Counted from the stretch's first letter, positions 37,651 to 46,320 are shown. The stretch is 59,516 bases of DNA from JAMZMI01 sp047632435 (GCA_047632435.1 JBLICU010000013.1:1-59516); one strand, 5' to 3'. A program made the numbers and translations. The notes: generated by a model from the sequence alone, not told the origin.

Positions 37651-38369
37651 TCCTTGTCATTGCCATACTAATCATAAGTACGCTTGCAGGAGGATTGCTG
37701 TCCAATTCGATAGATTTCAAGCCCGAAACCATACGCAATCCTTTGATTTTTGCAGGCTCATTCCTCTTTTCCATTACCATCATTCATATACTTCCTGAGG
37801 TCTATTCCTTCGGTATGAACCCAATGGAGATTGGGCTTTATGTGTTGATTGGTTTTTTCCTACAGCAATTTTTGGAATATTTTTCATCTGGGATTGAACA
37901 TGGTCATTTGCACAAAGGACATGACTTGACTGAAACATCCAAATGGTCGATTGTTATTGCACTGATTGTGCACTCTCTTTTGGAGGGATCTTTGCTCACG
38001 CACGATTCCCCTTTTCATGAGAAAAATGAATCCTATTCAGTTCTGGCAGGTATTCTATTGCACAAAGTCCCGGCAGCTTTCGCATTGATGACTACATTAA
38101 AAACAGGACAAAAATTCACCAAATCACAATGGATTATACTGATATTATTTAGCGTAGCGTCTCCTATTGGTTTATTGCTAAGTGGATATATTCTTGATTT
38201 GTCCCATAATGTATTGATTATCCTATTTGCTGTTGTGGCTGGTAGCTTCCTGCACATCTCAACTACTATTTTCGTGGAATCTAGCCCCAATCACCATTTT
38301 GGACTTAAAAAAATCCTCATCAGTCTGCTTGGCGCAGGTATTGCCATCATGTCGGAATATCTATTTTGA
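37647..38369 (+). CDS. ZIP-family metal transporter
   Basis: 240 residues, eight predicted helices. Metal-site motifs are HILPEVY in helix 2, HSLLEGS in helix 4 and HKVPAAFAL in helix 5; the loop between helices 3 and 4 is His-rich (GIEHGHLHKGHD). Transports Zn2+ or related divalent metals into the cytoplasm; specificity unclear. Third gene after apbE and the methyltransferase; its end overlaps the convergent gene at 38361 by 9 bp. Confidence 0.92.
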   Translation: MILVIAILIISTLAGGLLSNSIDFKPETIRNPLIFAGSFLFSITIIHILPEVYSFGMNPMEIGLYVLIGFFLQQFLEYFSSGIEHGHLHKGHDLTETSKWSIVIALIVHSLLEGSLLTHDSPFHEKNESYSVLAGILLHKVPAAFALMTTLKTGQKFTKSQWIILILFSVASPIGLLLSGYILDLSHNVLIILFAVVAGSFLHISTTIFVESSPNHHFGLKKILISLLGAGIAIMSEYLF

Positions 38370-38981
38370 GATGGCGTAGTAGCCAAAAACGTCACCATTT
38401 TCGTTGACTACATGGGACAAATTCAGGTTTTGATCATAGATCAGATAACCATCAATTTGTAAAAAGGCTGGGACACAGGACACACCTTTTTTATCCTTGA
38501 TCGCAATTTGTCCTAGCGCAAAATCGGTAACGCGACCAATTCTTTCCCCCACAAACAACTCGCCTTCTTCAAAAAGCTGACAACCATTCTGAGTCAAATT
38601 AACTGTAGGCTGTTTGCTTAGAAAAAGAGTGTCATTCCCATAAAAATTGAATAATTGCGAATTCCAGCGCTCCGTAATAAGCAGATAATCATCTACCATA
38701 GCCACACGATACTTGTTACTGAAATTAAAGTTTGGACTACTATTCGAAAATGACTCTTCGAAAAAAGTGGTGTCATTTGATGTTACGATCTCAACTTCCA
38801 AAGTGTCACCCGTAAATCGAAATGACTCACTGCATTGCGCCTCATAGGCGAGGTAACAAAAACTTTGCCCAGCATCGAGATTTGATAGATTGATACCAGC
38901 ATTCGTGTCTTGAAGGATAGGTGCTATATTTTCACTTTGACAAGCAGTACAAATTAGCAATAAAAGGGTCAGCTTTTTCAT
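38361..38981 (-). CDS. lipoprotein, family not recognised
   Basis: About 206 residues from ATG 38981 (MKKLTLLLLICTAC): signal peptide with lipobox CTAC, mature start CQSENIAPI. The rest is beta-rich (FCYLAYEAQCSESFRFTGD, DYLLITERWNSQLFNFYGND) with four further Cys. Three small lipoproteins of this kind (here, 31.7 kb and 41.1 kb) are within 10 kb; they show no clear sequence likeness. Probably on the cell surface or periplasmic face. Confidence 0.6.
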   Translation of the reverse strand: MKKLTLLLLICTACQSENIAPILQDTNAGINLSNLDAGQSFCYLAYEAQCSESFRFTGDTLEVEIVTSNDTTFFEESFSNSSPNFNFSNKYRVAMVDDYLLITERWNSQLFNFYGNDTLFLSKQPTVNLTQNGCQLFEEGELFVGERIGRVTDFALGQIAIKDKKGVSCVPAFLQIDGYLIYDQNLNLSHVVNENGDVFGYYAISK

Positions 38982-39009
38982 GATAGGGCTTAATAGGATC
39001 GCCAAATGA

Positions 39010-39168
39010 GACAGAACTCAGATTCATTTAGTTGGAATCGATGATCGGTCTTTTTCTGATTATTTGCGGATTGAAGCACAAAAGGAGCTGGAGCCGCACA
39101 AAATTCATTATGTTTCAAAACAGAGTAACCGAATTATTAAACCAGATAAAGTTAAAGTAGTGCTGTGA
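39010..39168 (+). pseudogene. 3' fragment of an unidentified gene
   Basis: A frame without start codon runs from a TGA at 39007 to a TGA at 39166-39168, reading QIHLVGIDDRSFSDYLRIEA, then QKELEPHKIHYV and NRIIKPDKVKVVL. Its amino-acid pattern (alternating strand, helix, Lys-rich strand) and length look like the C-terminal end of a real protein. No ATG, GTG or TTG precedes it. Family not recognised. The rest of the 39.0-39.3 kb gap shows nothing clear. Confidence 0.35.
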
Positions 39169-39326
39169 TTGTCAAAACGATATTGGGTAAGGTCATAAGG
39201 ATGAGGATGAGCTGCAAAATTTACCACGGGTGAAGAGACCAACTTGATGAGTTGTCAATACTCTTAACCTAGTGGTATTGAAAGATATTATTGAGGGATC
39301 GAAACAGAATTTGTTAATTTTGATTC

Positions 39327-39746
39327 ATGGCAGATCATGACATCCGTTGGAAACAGTGATTTTCAAACTTTCTAAGAGCATTTGATCGTCTTTCTCAGGC
39401 GATATCATTGTCGCAAGAAAGAGCGCTGACCGAATTAGAGGAACAAGGTTTGATACAGGCCTTTGAATTCACCCATGAATTGGCGTGGAATGTCATGAAA
39501 GATTATTTCTATTACCAAGGAAATACAGCAATTTCGGGAGCAAGAGATGCAACAAGAGAAGCATTTAGTGCCGGAATAATTGTAGATGGACAAAATTGGA
39601 TGGAAATGATAAAGAGTCGAAATATGTCCAGTCATACTTATAATGAAGCAACAGCTACTGAGATTTCAGTGAAGATTCTAACGCTCTATTTTGAACTATT
39701 CACATCTTTCAAAGACAAAATGACAAGTCTAGTTAATCAAAAATGA
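39327..39746 (+). pseudogene. nucleotidyltransferase substrate-binding protein (HI0074/HepT-like), premature stop
   Basis: From ATG 39327 the frame reads MADHDIRWKQ, stop, FSNFLRAFDRLSQAISLSQE and on to ALTELEEQGLIQAFEFTHEL, the four-helix bundle of the HI0074 family. The stop at 39357-39359 is TGA where the family has an Arg, fitting a CGA-to-TGA transition. Downstream the frame is open to 39746, so a shorter product from TTG 39408 (112 residues) is possible. The stop overlaps the start of the nucleotidyltransferase gene by 4 bp (ATGA), as in intact MNT/HEPN-like pairs. Helical features such as AWNVMKDYFYYQG and AISGARDATREAF are intact. Confidence 0.7.
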
Positions 39747-40069
39747 AAACGCTGGATAAACTTGATATCGGGTTATCAGAAGAAACCAAGCATATGATCC
39801 AGGATGTTTTTAAACAAGCCAAAAAGATTGATCAGGTGATATTATATGGATCCAGAGCCAAAGGCAATTTCAAACTTGGATCTGATATAGATCTGGTAAT
39901 GACCGGGGCATTGACCATGTCGGATCAATTGTTAGTTGATAACTTACTAGATGACCTTATGTTGCCATATAAAATTGACCTTTCACTTTATTCAAAGATT
40001 GATAATCAAGATTTGAAAGATCATATAGAACGAGTGGGGGTTATTTTTTACAATAAAAATGACCAATAA
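39743..40069 (+). CDS. MNT/HI0073-type nucleotidyltransferase
   Basis: 108-residue minimal nucleotidyltransferase. The polymerase-beta motif GSRAKGNFKLGSDIDLVM (near residues 35-52) gives GS-x9-DxD, with a third acidic residue in PYKIDLSL. Such proteins pair with HI0074/HepT partners, in some families as toxin-antitoxin modules. Here the partner is interrupted by a nonsense codon. Its 3' end overlaps the aldo/keto reductase gene by 11 bp. Confidence 0.88.
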   Translation: MKTLDKLDIGLSEETKHMIQDVFKQAKKIDQVILYGSRAKGNFKLGSDIDLVMTGALTMSDQLLVDNLLDDLMLPYKIDLSLYSKIDNQDLKDHIERVGVIFYNKNDQ

Positions 40070-41015
40070 AATATCACAACTTGGACTTGGCCTTGCTGCA
40101 CTAGGACGTCCGGGCTACATTAATCTGGGTCATGCAGAAGATCTTAATGAGGATTATGATGAATTCCGAATGGAAAGTCAAACACATAAGATGCTTGACA
40201 AAGCCTATGGCCTTGGTATCCGTTATTTTGATGCAGCACAATCCTATGGCAAAGCGGAGCAATTTCTGGCCAGTTGGTTGAAAAAAACCAATCCAAAAGA
40301 GGTGCTCGTAGGTTCAAAGTGGGGATATTATTATAATGCCGATTGGTCTGTAGATGCTGAAAAACATGAGATTAAGGAGCATACTATCAAGCGATTAAAT
40401 CTTCAATGGCCGGAAAGTAAGAGTCGCCTTGACCCATATCTCAAACTATATCAGATCCATTCAGCCACGTTTGAAAGCGGAGTTTTGGAAAATAGGGCTG
40501 TTTTGGATCGAATGGGAGAAATCAAATCCGAAGGTTATGCCATTGGACTATCTGTGAGCGGACCAAATCAATCAGAAGTTATAAAAGCCGCATTGAAAGT
40601 AATAGTTGATGGAGATCAACTTTTTGATTCCGTACAGGCAACCTACAACATGCTGGATCAATCTCCCGAGGAGGCATTGAAAATGGCTACCGATGCAGGA
40701 CTCAAAACCATCATCAAAGAAGCGGTGGCCAATGGGCGTCTTACTGAACGCAACAGCAGCGCTGATTACATTAGTGTCATACAAAAAATAGCGCATCTAC
40801 ACGGTGTTTCTGTCGATGCAATTGCCATTGCTTTTGTGATTCAAAAGCCATTTGTCAATAGGGTGTTGAGTGGCGCCGCAGTTGAAGCTCATTTGATTTC
40901 GAATTTGCAAGCCACTCAAATTCAACTTACACAAGTTGAGATTGACACTTTGAGCAAACTTAAAATGTCACCGGATCAATATTGGAAAGATAGAAGTAGG
41001 TTGAGTTGGAATTAG
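40059..41015 (+). CDS. aldo/keto reductase
   Basis: 318 residues, TIM-barrel NADP-dependent oxidoreductase. GIRYFDAAQSYGKAEQFLAS carries the catalytic D and Y, VLVGSKWGYY the Lys, YQIHSA the His, and FVNRVLSGAAVEAHL resembles the nucleotide-binding C-terminal segment. Substrate unknown. The start overlaps the nucleotidyltransferase gene by 11 bp, so the three genes from 39327 to 41015 probably form one transcript, although no functional link is evident. Confidence 0.88.
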   Translation: MTNKISQLGLGLAALGRPGYINLGHAEDLNEDYDEFRMESQTHKMLDKAYGLGIRYFDAAQSYGKAEQFLASWLKKTNPKEVLVGSKWGYYYNADWSVDAEKHEIKEHTIKRLNLQWPESKSRLDPYLKLYQIHSATFESGVLENRAVLDRMGEIKSEGYAIGLSVSGPNQSEVIKAALKVIVDGDQLFDSVQATYNMLDQSPEEALKMATDAGLKTIIKEAVANGRLTERNSSADYISVIQKIAHLHGVSVDAIAIAFVIQKPFVNRVLSGAAVEAHLISNLQATQIQLTQVEIDTLSKLKMSPDQYWKDRSRLSWN

Positions 41016-41053
41016 ATTTCCAACACATCAAAGAAAACACGGGTCTTTAAGTC

Positions 41054-41539
41054 ATGCACAAAATCACTTTTCTTTTCCTCGTATTACTGGTACAATCTTG
41101 TGATTTAATCAATCCATGCGATGGACTGGCTTGTTACCCAGGAGCACCGGAAGTTTATTTATCATTTAGTTTTTCACCCACTACAGATAGCTCATACAGG
41201 CAGATTGGGCAATGGAAATTATATGATGACCAGGCAGAAGTAAAACTGAAACTGGAAGAAGATACAGTTTGGAACTACTCTTATCCATTCATGGAATTGA
41301 TAAAAACAGATACTTCCATAATTCTTGCTGGAACAGGAGTGATTTGGGAAAACCTTGATGACCTGAGGGCTGACCTATTACTTGATTTTGGAAATGGGGA
41401 TTCAGACACTTTGAGTATCATTATAGGCGAAGGTCATAGCGATTGCTGCGAATACAATTATATCAAGTCTGCGCATCACAATGGCACAGAATTGCCAATG
41501 GCAGGCTACCTATTTCAAATAAGTATTGACCGACCATGA
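41054..41539 (+). CDS. small lipoprotein, family not recognised
   Basis: 161 residues. MHKITFLFLVLLVQSC is a signal peptide with lipobox VQSC; the mature end begins CDLINPCDGLACYPGAPEVY. Rich in Cys (pairs LNPC, ACYP, SDCCEYNY), so disulfide-bonded in the periplasm. Probable surface lipoprotein. No known family. Follows the aldo/keto reductase gene by 38 bp. Confidence 0.6.
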   Translation: MHKITFLFLVLLVQSCDLINPCDGLACYPGAPEVYLSFSFSPTTDSSYRQIGQWKLYDDQAEVKLKLEEDTVWNYSYPFMELIKTDTSIILAGTGVIWENLDDLRADLLLDFGNGDSDTLSIIIGEGHSDCCEYNYIKSAHHNGTELPMAGYLFQISIDRP

Positions 41540-41570
41540 TCTTTAAATTCGGATCATTGGCCTAGTTTCT

Positions 41571-41738
41571 TCACATCTCATCTACACCGCTTTCGACCAT
41601 TTCACCAATTTCATCTTTACGTATATCATTTCCCAATCGATGTAAACCTCCAAGCACTTGATTTTCTGTCGTTTTAGTAGACAAATGGGGGTTTTTTAAG
41701 GAATTGTGTAACCTTTCTTTTAAGGTTTCTGATGTTTT
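41571..41738 (-). pseudogene. 3' fragment of an unidentified minus-strand gene
   Basis: A frame without start codon on the minus strand reads KTSETLKERLHNSLKNPHLS, TKTTENQVLGGLHRLGNDIR and KDEIGEMVESGVDEM, then TGA at 41573-41571. It is bounded upstream by a TGA, has no usable start and is only 55 codons, yet the residue pattern is strongly protein-like. Probably the end of a lost gene. Family not recognised. Confidence 0.35.
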
Positions 41739-41968
41739 TCAAGGCAAATACTAAAATGTACAGTTTCATATCGCTGGGCATGCAGACCTTTGCTGAAATG
41801 GAAATACAAGGTGACGGAAAGTTGGTTTGGTTTTTTGCGGCAGGACCAACCATGACTATCCGTTACACCATCTAAGTGAGGGATGACCGATGGAATGAAT
41901 TTGGCGAACCCTCAACTGACGGTGAAAATTGGGTTAAGTTTTTTGAGATGAATCTGGTGAAGGAGTAG
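41732..41968 (+). pseudogene. DUF1579-like gene fragment with in-frame stop
   Basis: From ATG 41732 the frame reads MFFKANTKMYSFISLGMQTF, reaches IRYTI, then TAA (41873-41875) and continues VRDDRWNEFGEPSTDGENWV to KFFEMNLVKE and TAG at 41966. The last part, W-x-E-x-G-E-x-S-x-DG-x-x-W-x-KFFEM-x-L, looks like the C-terminus of DUF1579-type lipocalin-like proteins. Only the C-terminal half of the family is left and it carries a stop, so it is a remnant. 41969-42131 shows nothing. Confidence 0.5.
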
Positions 41969-42131
41969 CAGTATTTCAATTCGTCTATGAATCAATCATT
42001 AAACAAAACTTTCCCATAGTACTGACATAAACAACATAGGAACATGAGGATTTATTTTTAAACATAATTAAAGAAAAAGAAGGTATTAATTTGTTGAAAA
42101 GCTAATTTCTTTAAAGGATTTTTGGCCGCTA

Positions 42132-43082
42132 TTAAAATTTCCGTGTGAAATTGAATGCAAGCCCAATATTGTTATCATTGGTCGGAATGCTTTGGATGTT
42201 CCATGTCGTTAATTTGTCTTTTGGTTTGCGATCAGTTATCAAATTCCAGGCACTCAAAATCATGGTTGTTGTGCCAAATCCAATATTCACCATTGAAAGT
42301 GTTTTTTGACTTTCATTTACATAAGTTGCTCCCCAAGATGTTTGATCCTTTGGGAACATTGTAGCGCCCAGCACAATTTGTCCTGCACCTGTTATCAGCC
42401 CTACCATGGGAGCGGAATTGTTTGTTGTACCTTTTCCAATTTGTATAACATTGAGCGTATTAATAGACAGATTTATTCCACTTATGATGGATGATGAAAT
42501 GCCATTTGCCGGAGAAATATGATTGATGGTATATACAGGAGTTGGCCCATAGGTCGGTTGTATCATGGCACATTCTTCTTTTGTCAGCCCACTTGTCAAA
42601 ACCCACTTATCTACATTCGGGTTATTCATTGCTAAAAGCTCATCATATTTATGTTTATTGTTAATGTCTTCTGCTTTTTGCCTCATCGTGGTTTGCTCAA
42701 TTAAAAAACCTACAGCACAAATTGTACCGTCCTTATCAATGAAACAAGGTTTTCTTTGGAACACATAGTCGTAATTTTTAGGAAAAATTCCATTGGCCCA
42801 ATAATCATGAAGTAAATCTAAAAGTTGATTACGCTTCCTTTGAAGTTCTATTGAAAGGTCAGAAACGTCCTTATTTCTAAGTAAAATTTCTACGTATTCA
42901 AGATGAGTTTTGATTCTTAGATTGTCGTTAGTAGTGACATCTGGTTTGTATCCAAACTTTGTTTCGTAGCTGATGTCACCGAGAATTGGATTGACCATTT
43001 GACTTTTGTTAACCGCTGACTTATTACAACCAAAAAATAGTGTAATAACCGCAAATGTGAAGATGATTTTAAGATTTTTCAT
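42132..43082 (-). CDS. conserved lipoprotein of unknown function
   Basis: 316 residues. Signal peptide and lipobox LFFGC (mature C19). The central block CFIDKDGTICAVGFLIEQTT, followed by MNNPNVDKWVLTSGLTKEEC, is compact and looks well conserved; the second half has Gly-rich and hydrophobic stretches (MVGLITGAGQIVLGATMF, MVNIGFGTTTMILSAWNLIT) typical of membrane-associated or barrel-like segments, ending LAFNFTRKF. Stand-alone gene on the minus strand. Family not recognised. Confidence 0.65.
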   Translation of the reverse strand: MKNLKIIFTFAVITLFFGCNKSAVNKSQMVNPILGDISYETKFGYKPDVTTNDNLRIKTHLEYVEILLRNKDVSDLSIELQRKRNQLLDLLHDYWANGIFPKNYDYVFQRKPCFIDKDGTICAVGFLIEQTTMRQKAEDINNKHKYDELLAMNNPNVDKWVLTSGLTKEECAMIQPTYGPTPVYTINHISPANGISSSIISGINLSINTLNVIQIGKGTTNNSAPMVGLITGAGQIVLGATMFPKDQTSWGATYVNESQKTLSMVNIGFGTTTMILSAWNLITDRKPKDKLTTWNIQSIPTNDNNIGLAFNFTRKF

Positions 43083-43141
43083 TTTGTCAAATTTTATCTT
43101 AATCTATGGTTTACCGATCGACAATCCCCTGCAAAATCATA

Positions 43142-43795
43142 TCAATCCTCAATCCTAAGCCCATCATGTAGTTCGTTGGTGTCCGTAGATTTTCGAACGA
43201 AACCATGTTTTAAAAGCAATGCTTGACAAAGACCAATCGCTTTGACCAGACCACCTCCTATCTGGTTGTTTTTTACGCCTATTATTACCTCATCTACCAC
43301 ATGCTGCCAATCCGTTTGATTGACCTTTTTGCTGATGCCTTCATCGCCGATCACCAATACCATGTGCTCCAATCGGCTCACGAAAATCAGAATGCCTACA
43401 CGCTCTTCAGTTTCAAATACTTTTTCATTCAAAAAAGCCTGTAGTGCCCGCTGGTTGACACGCTGCGCTTGTCGATCTTTGGACACAATCCATCTCTTGC
43501 TGCTTGGAAATATGACGGGGAAAAGAAAACCAATTGAGATAGCCGCGAAAGTAACCAAAGCCACTTCCATAGGGGTGAATCTAAACGGTAACATCCATGT
43601 ATAAGAAAGTACCCCGATCAACACAACCGTGAAAGCTGAAAGCAAGGTGCTTACATACCATGAAGCTTCTGCATAATCATCACTGGAGCCAACAAAATAG
43701 GGAACTATTTCGCCACAAGACACGATTTCAAGATCCTTGACAGCTTGTTCTACTGCCTGTTTTTCTGATTCTGTAAATATATATTTCTTAGCCAT
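43142..43795 (-). CDS. TPM-domain protein
   Basis: 217 residues. Reading from the N-terminus, the TPM fold starts FTESEKQAVEQAVKDLEIVS with two membrane helices (around 50-100) placed inside it, followed by VGILIFVSRLEHMVLVIGDE and a final helix region. The TPM (TLP18.3/Psb32/MOLO-1) domain binds metal or lipids and occurs with LemA. Its start lies 15 bp after the stop of the other TPM gene, so the two are co-transcribed. Function in bacteria unresolved. Confidence 0.82.
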   Translation of the reverse strand: MAKKYIFTESEKQAVEQAVKDLEIVSCGEIVPYFVGSSDDYAEASWYVSTLLSAFTVVLIGVLSYTWMLPFRFTPMEVALVTFAAISIGFLFPVIFPSSKRWIVSKDRQAQRVNQRALQAFLNEKVFETEERVGILIFVSRLEHMVLVIGDEGISKKVNQTDWQHVVDEVIIGVKNNQIGGGLVKAIGLCQALLLKHGFVRKSTDTNELHDGLRIED

Positions 43796-43810
43796 TGCTC
43801 AAATTAAAAA

Positions 43811-44689
43811 TTACCAACCACCGGAAGCACCTCCACCACCAAATCCACCTCCACCGCCGGAGAAGCCACCAAATCCGCCACCACCACCGCCGGAGAATCC
43901 TCCGCCACCAAGGCCGCCACCCCAATACATGCCGCCACTACCACCCCGGCCTCCATTAGAAGGCACACTCATGAATATGGCTACAATGGCCGATATAAAA
44001 ACACCGACACCTAGTCCGACAAAAATCCAACCGAGCACAAAAACGATCAGCGCACTCACTCCAGTAGCTTTTCCTTTACCTAATTTTTTGGTCAGGATGG
44101 TTTTGATAAAACCAGTGAAAATAAATCCAAAAATAAGCAGTGGCATTACCCACCTTTTGGATGAGCCAGTATTACTTCGTGTATTTGTAGCGGAAACCAC
44201 ATGAGGTAATTCCTCACCACTCACTGCGGTGATTACTACATCCACGCCGCTATCAATGCCTTTGTAAAAATGCCCTGATCGAAACTCAGGCGTGATGATG
44301 TTGGCGATGATTCGCTTCGATAGAGCATCGGTTAAAGATCCCTCAAGAGCATAACCCACTTCGATGCGCATTTTTCTATCCGTCATGGCAAAAAGCATGA
44401 TGATGCCATCATCGACACCTTGCCTCCCAATTTTCCAAGCTTCGGCCAACCGAATGGAATATTGTTCGATGGTTTCCTCACCCGTAGTTGGGATCAAAAC
44501 GACCACCAACTGGCTTCCTTTTGCTGTTTCGTAATTTTTGAGTTTCTGCTCCAAACTATTCTGCTCAGCAGGTGATAAAGAACCAGAAAGGTCAGTGACT
44601 CGTTTGGTCAGTTGCGGCAAGTCCACATCTTGCGCGGTGACAACAAATGTCAAAAAAAATAGTAGTGGAAGAAGTATCCGAATTTTCAC
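43811..44689 (-). CDS. TPM-domain protein with Gly-rich tail (YgcG-like)
   Basis: 292 residues from GTG 44689. Signal peptide (MKIRILLPLLFFLTFVVTAQ), TPM domain about 25-150 (VTDLSGSLSPAEQNSLEQKL, GSQLVVVLIPTTGEETIEQY), one or two membrane helices around 175-220, then a Gly/Ser-rich C-terminus (GGGGFSGGGG type), as in YgcG. The tail is probably surface-exposed or membrane-flanking. First of a two-gene minus-strand operon and divergent from the LemA gene 65 bp away. Confidence 0.88.
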   Translation of the reverse strand: MKIRILLPLLFFLTFVVTAQDVDLPQLTKRVTDLSGSLSPAEQNSLEQKLKNYETAKGSQLVVVLIPTTGEETIEQYSIRLAEAWKIGRQGVDDGIIMLFAMTDRKMRIEVGYALEGSLTDALSKRIIANIITPEFRSGHFYKGIDSGVDVVITAVSGEELPHVVSATNTRSNTGSSKRWVMPLLIFGFIFTGFIKTILTKKLGKGKATGVSALIVFVLGWIFVGLGVGVFISAIVAIFMSVPSNGGRGGSGGMYWGGGLGGGGFSGGGGGGFGGFSGGGGGFGGGGASGGW

Positions 44690-44754
44690 AATCTCGTTAG
44701 TTCACTTATTCTTGTAACTTAGTCAACACAACTCAAATATTAAATTGAATCGCA

Positions 44755-45345
44755 ATGAATAAAAAATGGATTACCATAATTGTAATAGTTGTAGCTGTTT
44801 TTCTCATATACAAAACCCTTTCGGGCAAGTACAATGGAATGGTCACGAAAGAAGAAACAGTTAATACAGAATGGTCGAATGTAGAAACACAATATCAACG
44901 CAGGAATGATTTGATACCAAATCTGGTGAATACGGTAAAGGGATTCGCCCAGCAGGAGCAGGACGTGTTTATTGGTGTGACGGAAGCTCGTTCAAAAGCC
45001 ACAAGTGTGAACATTGATGCAAGTAACCTAACAGCAGAAAACATGCAACAATTTCAGGCCGCTCAGGGTCAGTTGAGTTCATCACTTTCCAGACTTCTTG
45101 TGACAGTGGAAAAGTATCCGGAATTGAAGTCTAACCAGAACTTCCTGGAACTGCAAGCGCAGTTGGAGGGTACAGAAAACAGAATAGCTGTAGCTAGAAA
45201 ACGATTCAATGAAACTGCACAGGATTACAATACCTTCATCCGCGTGTTTCCGAATAATTTTATTTCCGGTTCGTTCGGATTTGTAGCTAAACCTCTTTTT
45301 AAAGCAGATGAGGGAGCAGAAAAGGAACCCACAGTAGAGTTTTAA
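44755..45345 (+). CDS. LemA family protein
   Basis: 196 residues. One N-terminal membrane helix (WITIIVIVVAVFLIYKTLSG), then the helical LemA domain with NTEWSNVETQYQRRNDLIPN, LVNTVKGFAQQEQDVF and YNTFIRVFPNNFISGSFGF. LemA commonly sits with TPM proteins in Bacteroidota. Here it is divergently transcribed from the two TPM genes, sharing a 65-bp region. Ends in a strong terminator. Confidence 0.93.
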   Translation: MNKKWITIIVIVVAVFLIYKTLSGKYNGMVTKEETVNTEWSNVETQYQRRNDLIPNLVNTVKGFAQQEQDVFIGVTEARSKATSVNIDASNLTAENMQQFQAAQGQLSSSLSRLLVTVEKYPELKSNQNFLELQAQLEGTENRIAVARKRFNETAQDYNTFIRVFPNNFISGSFGFVAKPLFKADEGAEKEPTVEF

Positions 45346-45362
45346 TATTTAGTCAAAGAAGC

Positions 45363-45402
45363 AAAAGAGCCAAACGAATCATTGATTTGTTTGGCTCTTT
45401 TT
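45363..45402 (+). terminator. terminator after LemA
   Basis: AAAAGAGCCAAAC (45363-45375) pairs with GTTTGGCTCTTTT (45389-45401) around a 13-base loop, followed by T residues. A 13-bp perfect stem, 18 bp past the LemA stop. Confidence 0.93.
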
Positions 45403-45444
45403 GATTGGTATTTGTGTTTTTTATGTCAGTTAAAGGTGACTTCC

Positions 45445-45488
45445 TACTTTTTATAGCCCCGGGTTTAAACGCGTGGCTATAAAAAGTA
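45445..45488. repeat. REP-like hairpin with GTTTAAAC core
   Basis: TACTTTTTATAGCC (45445-45458) and GGCTATAAAAAGTA (45475-45488) are perfect 14-bp arms around CCGGGTTTAAACGCGT, itself nearly palindromic. Hairpins with a CCxCGxGTTTAAACxCGxGG core are the kind mobilised by REP-associated tyrosine transposases (RAYT) in many Bacteroidota. Only one copy is in the window and no RAYT gene. It could also act as a transcription terminator (AT arms, no T-run). Confidence 0.55.
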
Positions 45489-45638
45489 CAATTGGCATGT
45501 TTAGGGTTTATTTTTGACTTAGAAAAGGCAAAAATCATGACAAAACTTTAACAACATTAAGATTTAGCACCTAAGCAGAGACAGTTAAAGAAAAAGGATA
45601 CTTTATTCAATTTCGTTAGTTAGGCATGTATTTATCAT

Positions 45639-46314
45639 CTAAATTTTTGCTATTAATTGATCTTTCAGCCATTCAAAAGCTTCTTGTTGATTGTATTCTA
45701 TTTCCAGCCGTAATTATGGCTTCCATATCCCCTGTAAAGTCCGGATCATTTTCTATCGCTTATATGTTTTACAAAATCTCTTTTTGGCTCGGTGGCTTTT
45801 TCTCAGTGGCAAACTCAATCTACTCTCGAAAACACTCAAGGATTTCATCAATGTTGATGTCCTTATTGCGTCTGGCATAATCCAAATCAAACAAGTCGCG
45901 CCCTTTACTTCTTTGGTACAATGCCCGAAGTTTAGTTCCGAGCAACTCATTGATACTGTAAGTGCGTATTTTACAAGTGCCTTCAAACCATTCGCTTTGC
46001 ACTGCATAAGGGTAGTCTATCCAATCCAATACATTGAAATGTTCCCGACAGTTGATTTCAAGTTTCAATCGCATTCGAATTTCCTCATACTCAGATGTAA
46101 ATCGGTACAGTGCTTTGATTCCATGACCTCTGTTTTGCGTTTTTCTGTCTTCCTCAAAGGAGGTGATCACTTCGCCAATCCTTTCCATGATTGGTTTGAT
46201 GGGGCCTTTCTTAATCTGAACCAAGTCAATACCTTCCAAAGTATCAGAAAGCTGAAAACTCCTGCGAGCAAAACTTAATAGAAACCACAAAACTCTCCTC
46301 AGCGGCAGATTCAC
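45639..46314 (-). pseudogene. AbiEii/AbiGii-type nucleotidyltransferase, truncated and frameshifted
   Basis: A 164-residue frame (from GTG 46314) carries the C-terminal part of an AbiEii-type toxin: KALYRFTSEYEEIRMRLKLE, INCREHFNVLDWIDYPYAVQ and RTYSINELLGTKLRALYQRS, ending DLFDLDYARRNKDINIDEIL then ECFRE and TAG (45822-45820). The family-like tail goes on after the stop as IEFATEKKPPSQKEIL, then after a stop and frame changes IENDPDFTGDMEAIITAG and finally EYNQQEAFEWLKDQLIAKI with TAG at 45641-45639. Thus one nonsense and at least two frame errors, and the N-terminal nucleotidyltransferase motifs (GG-x-DxD) are missing. Dead. Confidence 0.75.
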
Positions 46315-46320
46315 GGTCGA

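Noticed and set aside
43737..44204. 155-codon Pro-rich frame on the plus strand
   Set aside because: It is the complement of the Gly-rich tail of the TPM gene and has no independent support.
45601..45640. GTTAGGC resembling an integron attC core at 45619
   Set aside because: No matching partner core or long hairpin at proper distance; a single 7-mer is not evidence.
45691..46278. 195-codon frame on the plus strand
   Set aside because: Antisense to the AbiEii remnant; composition is that of a shadow frame.
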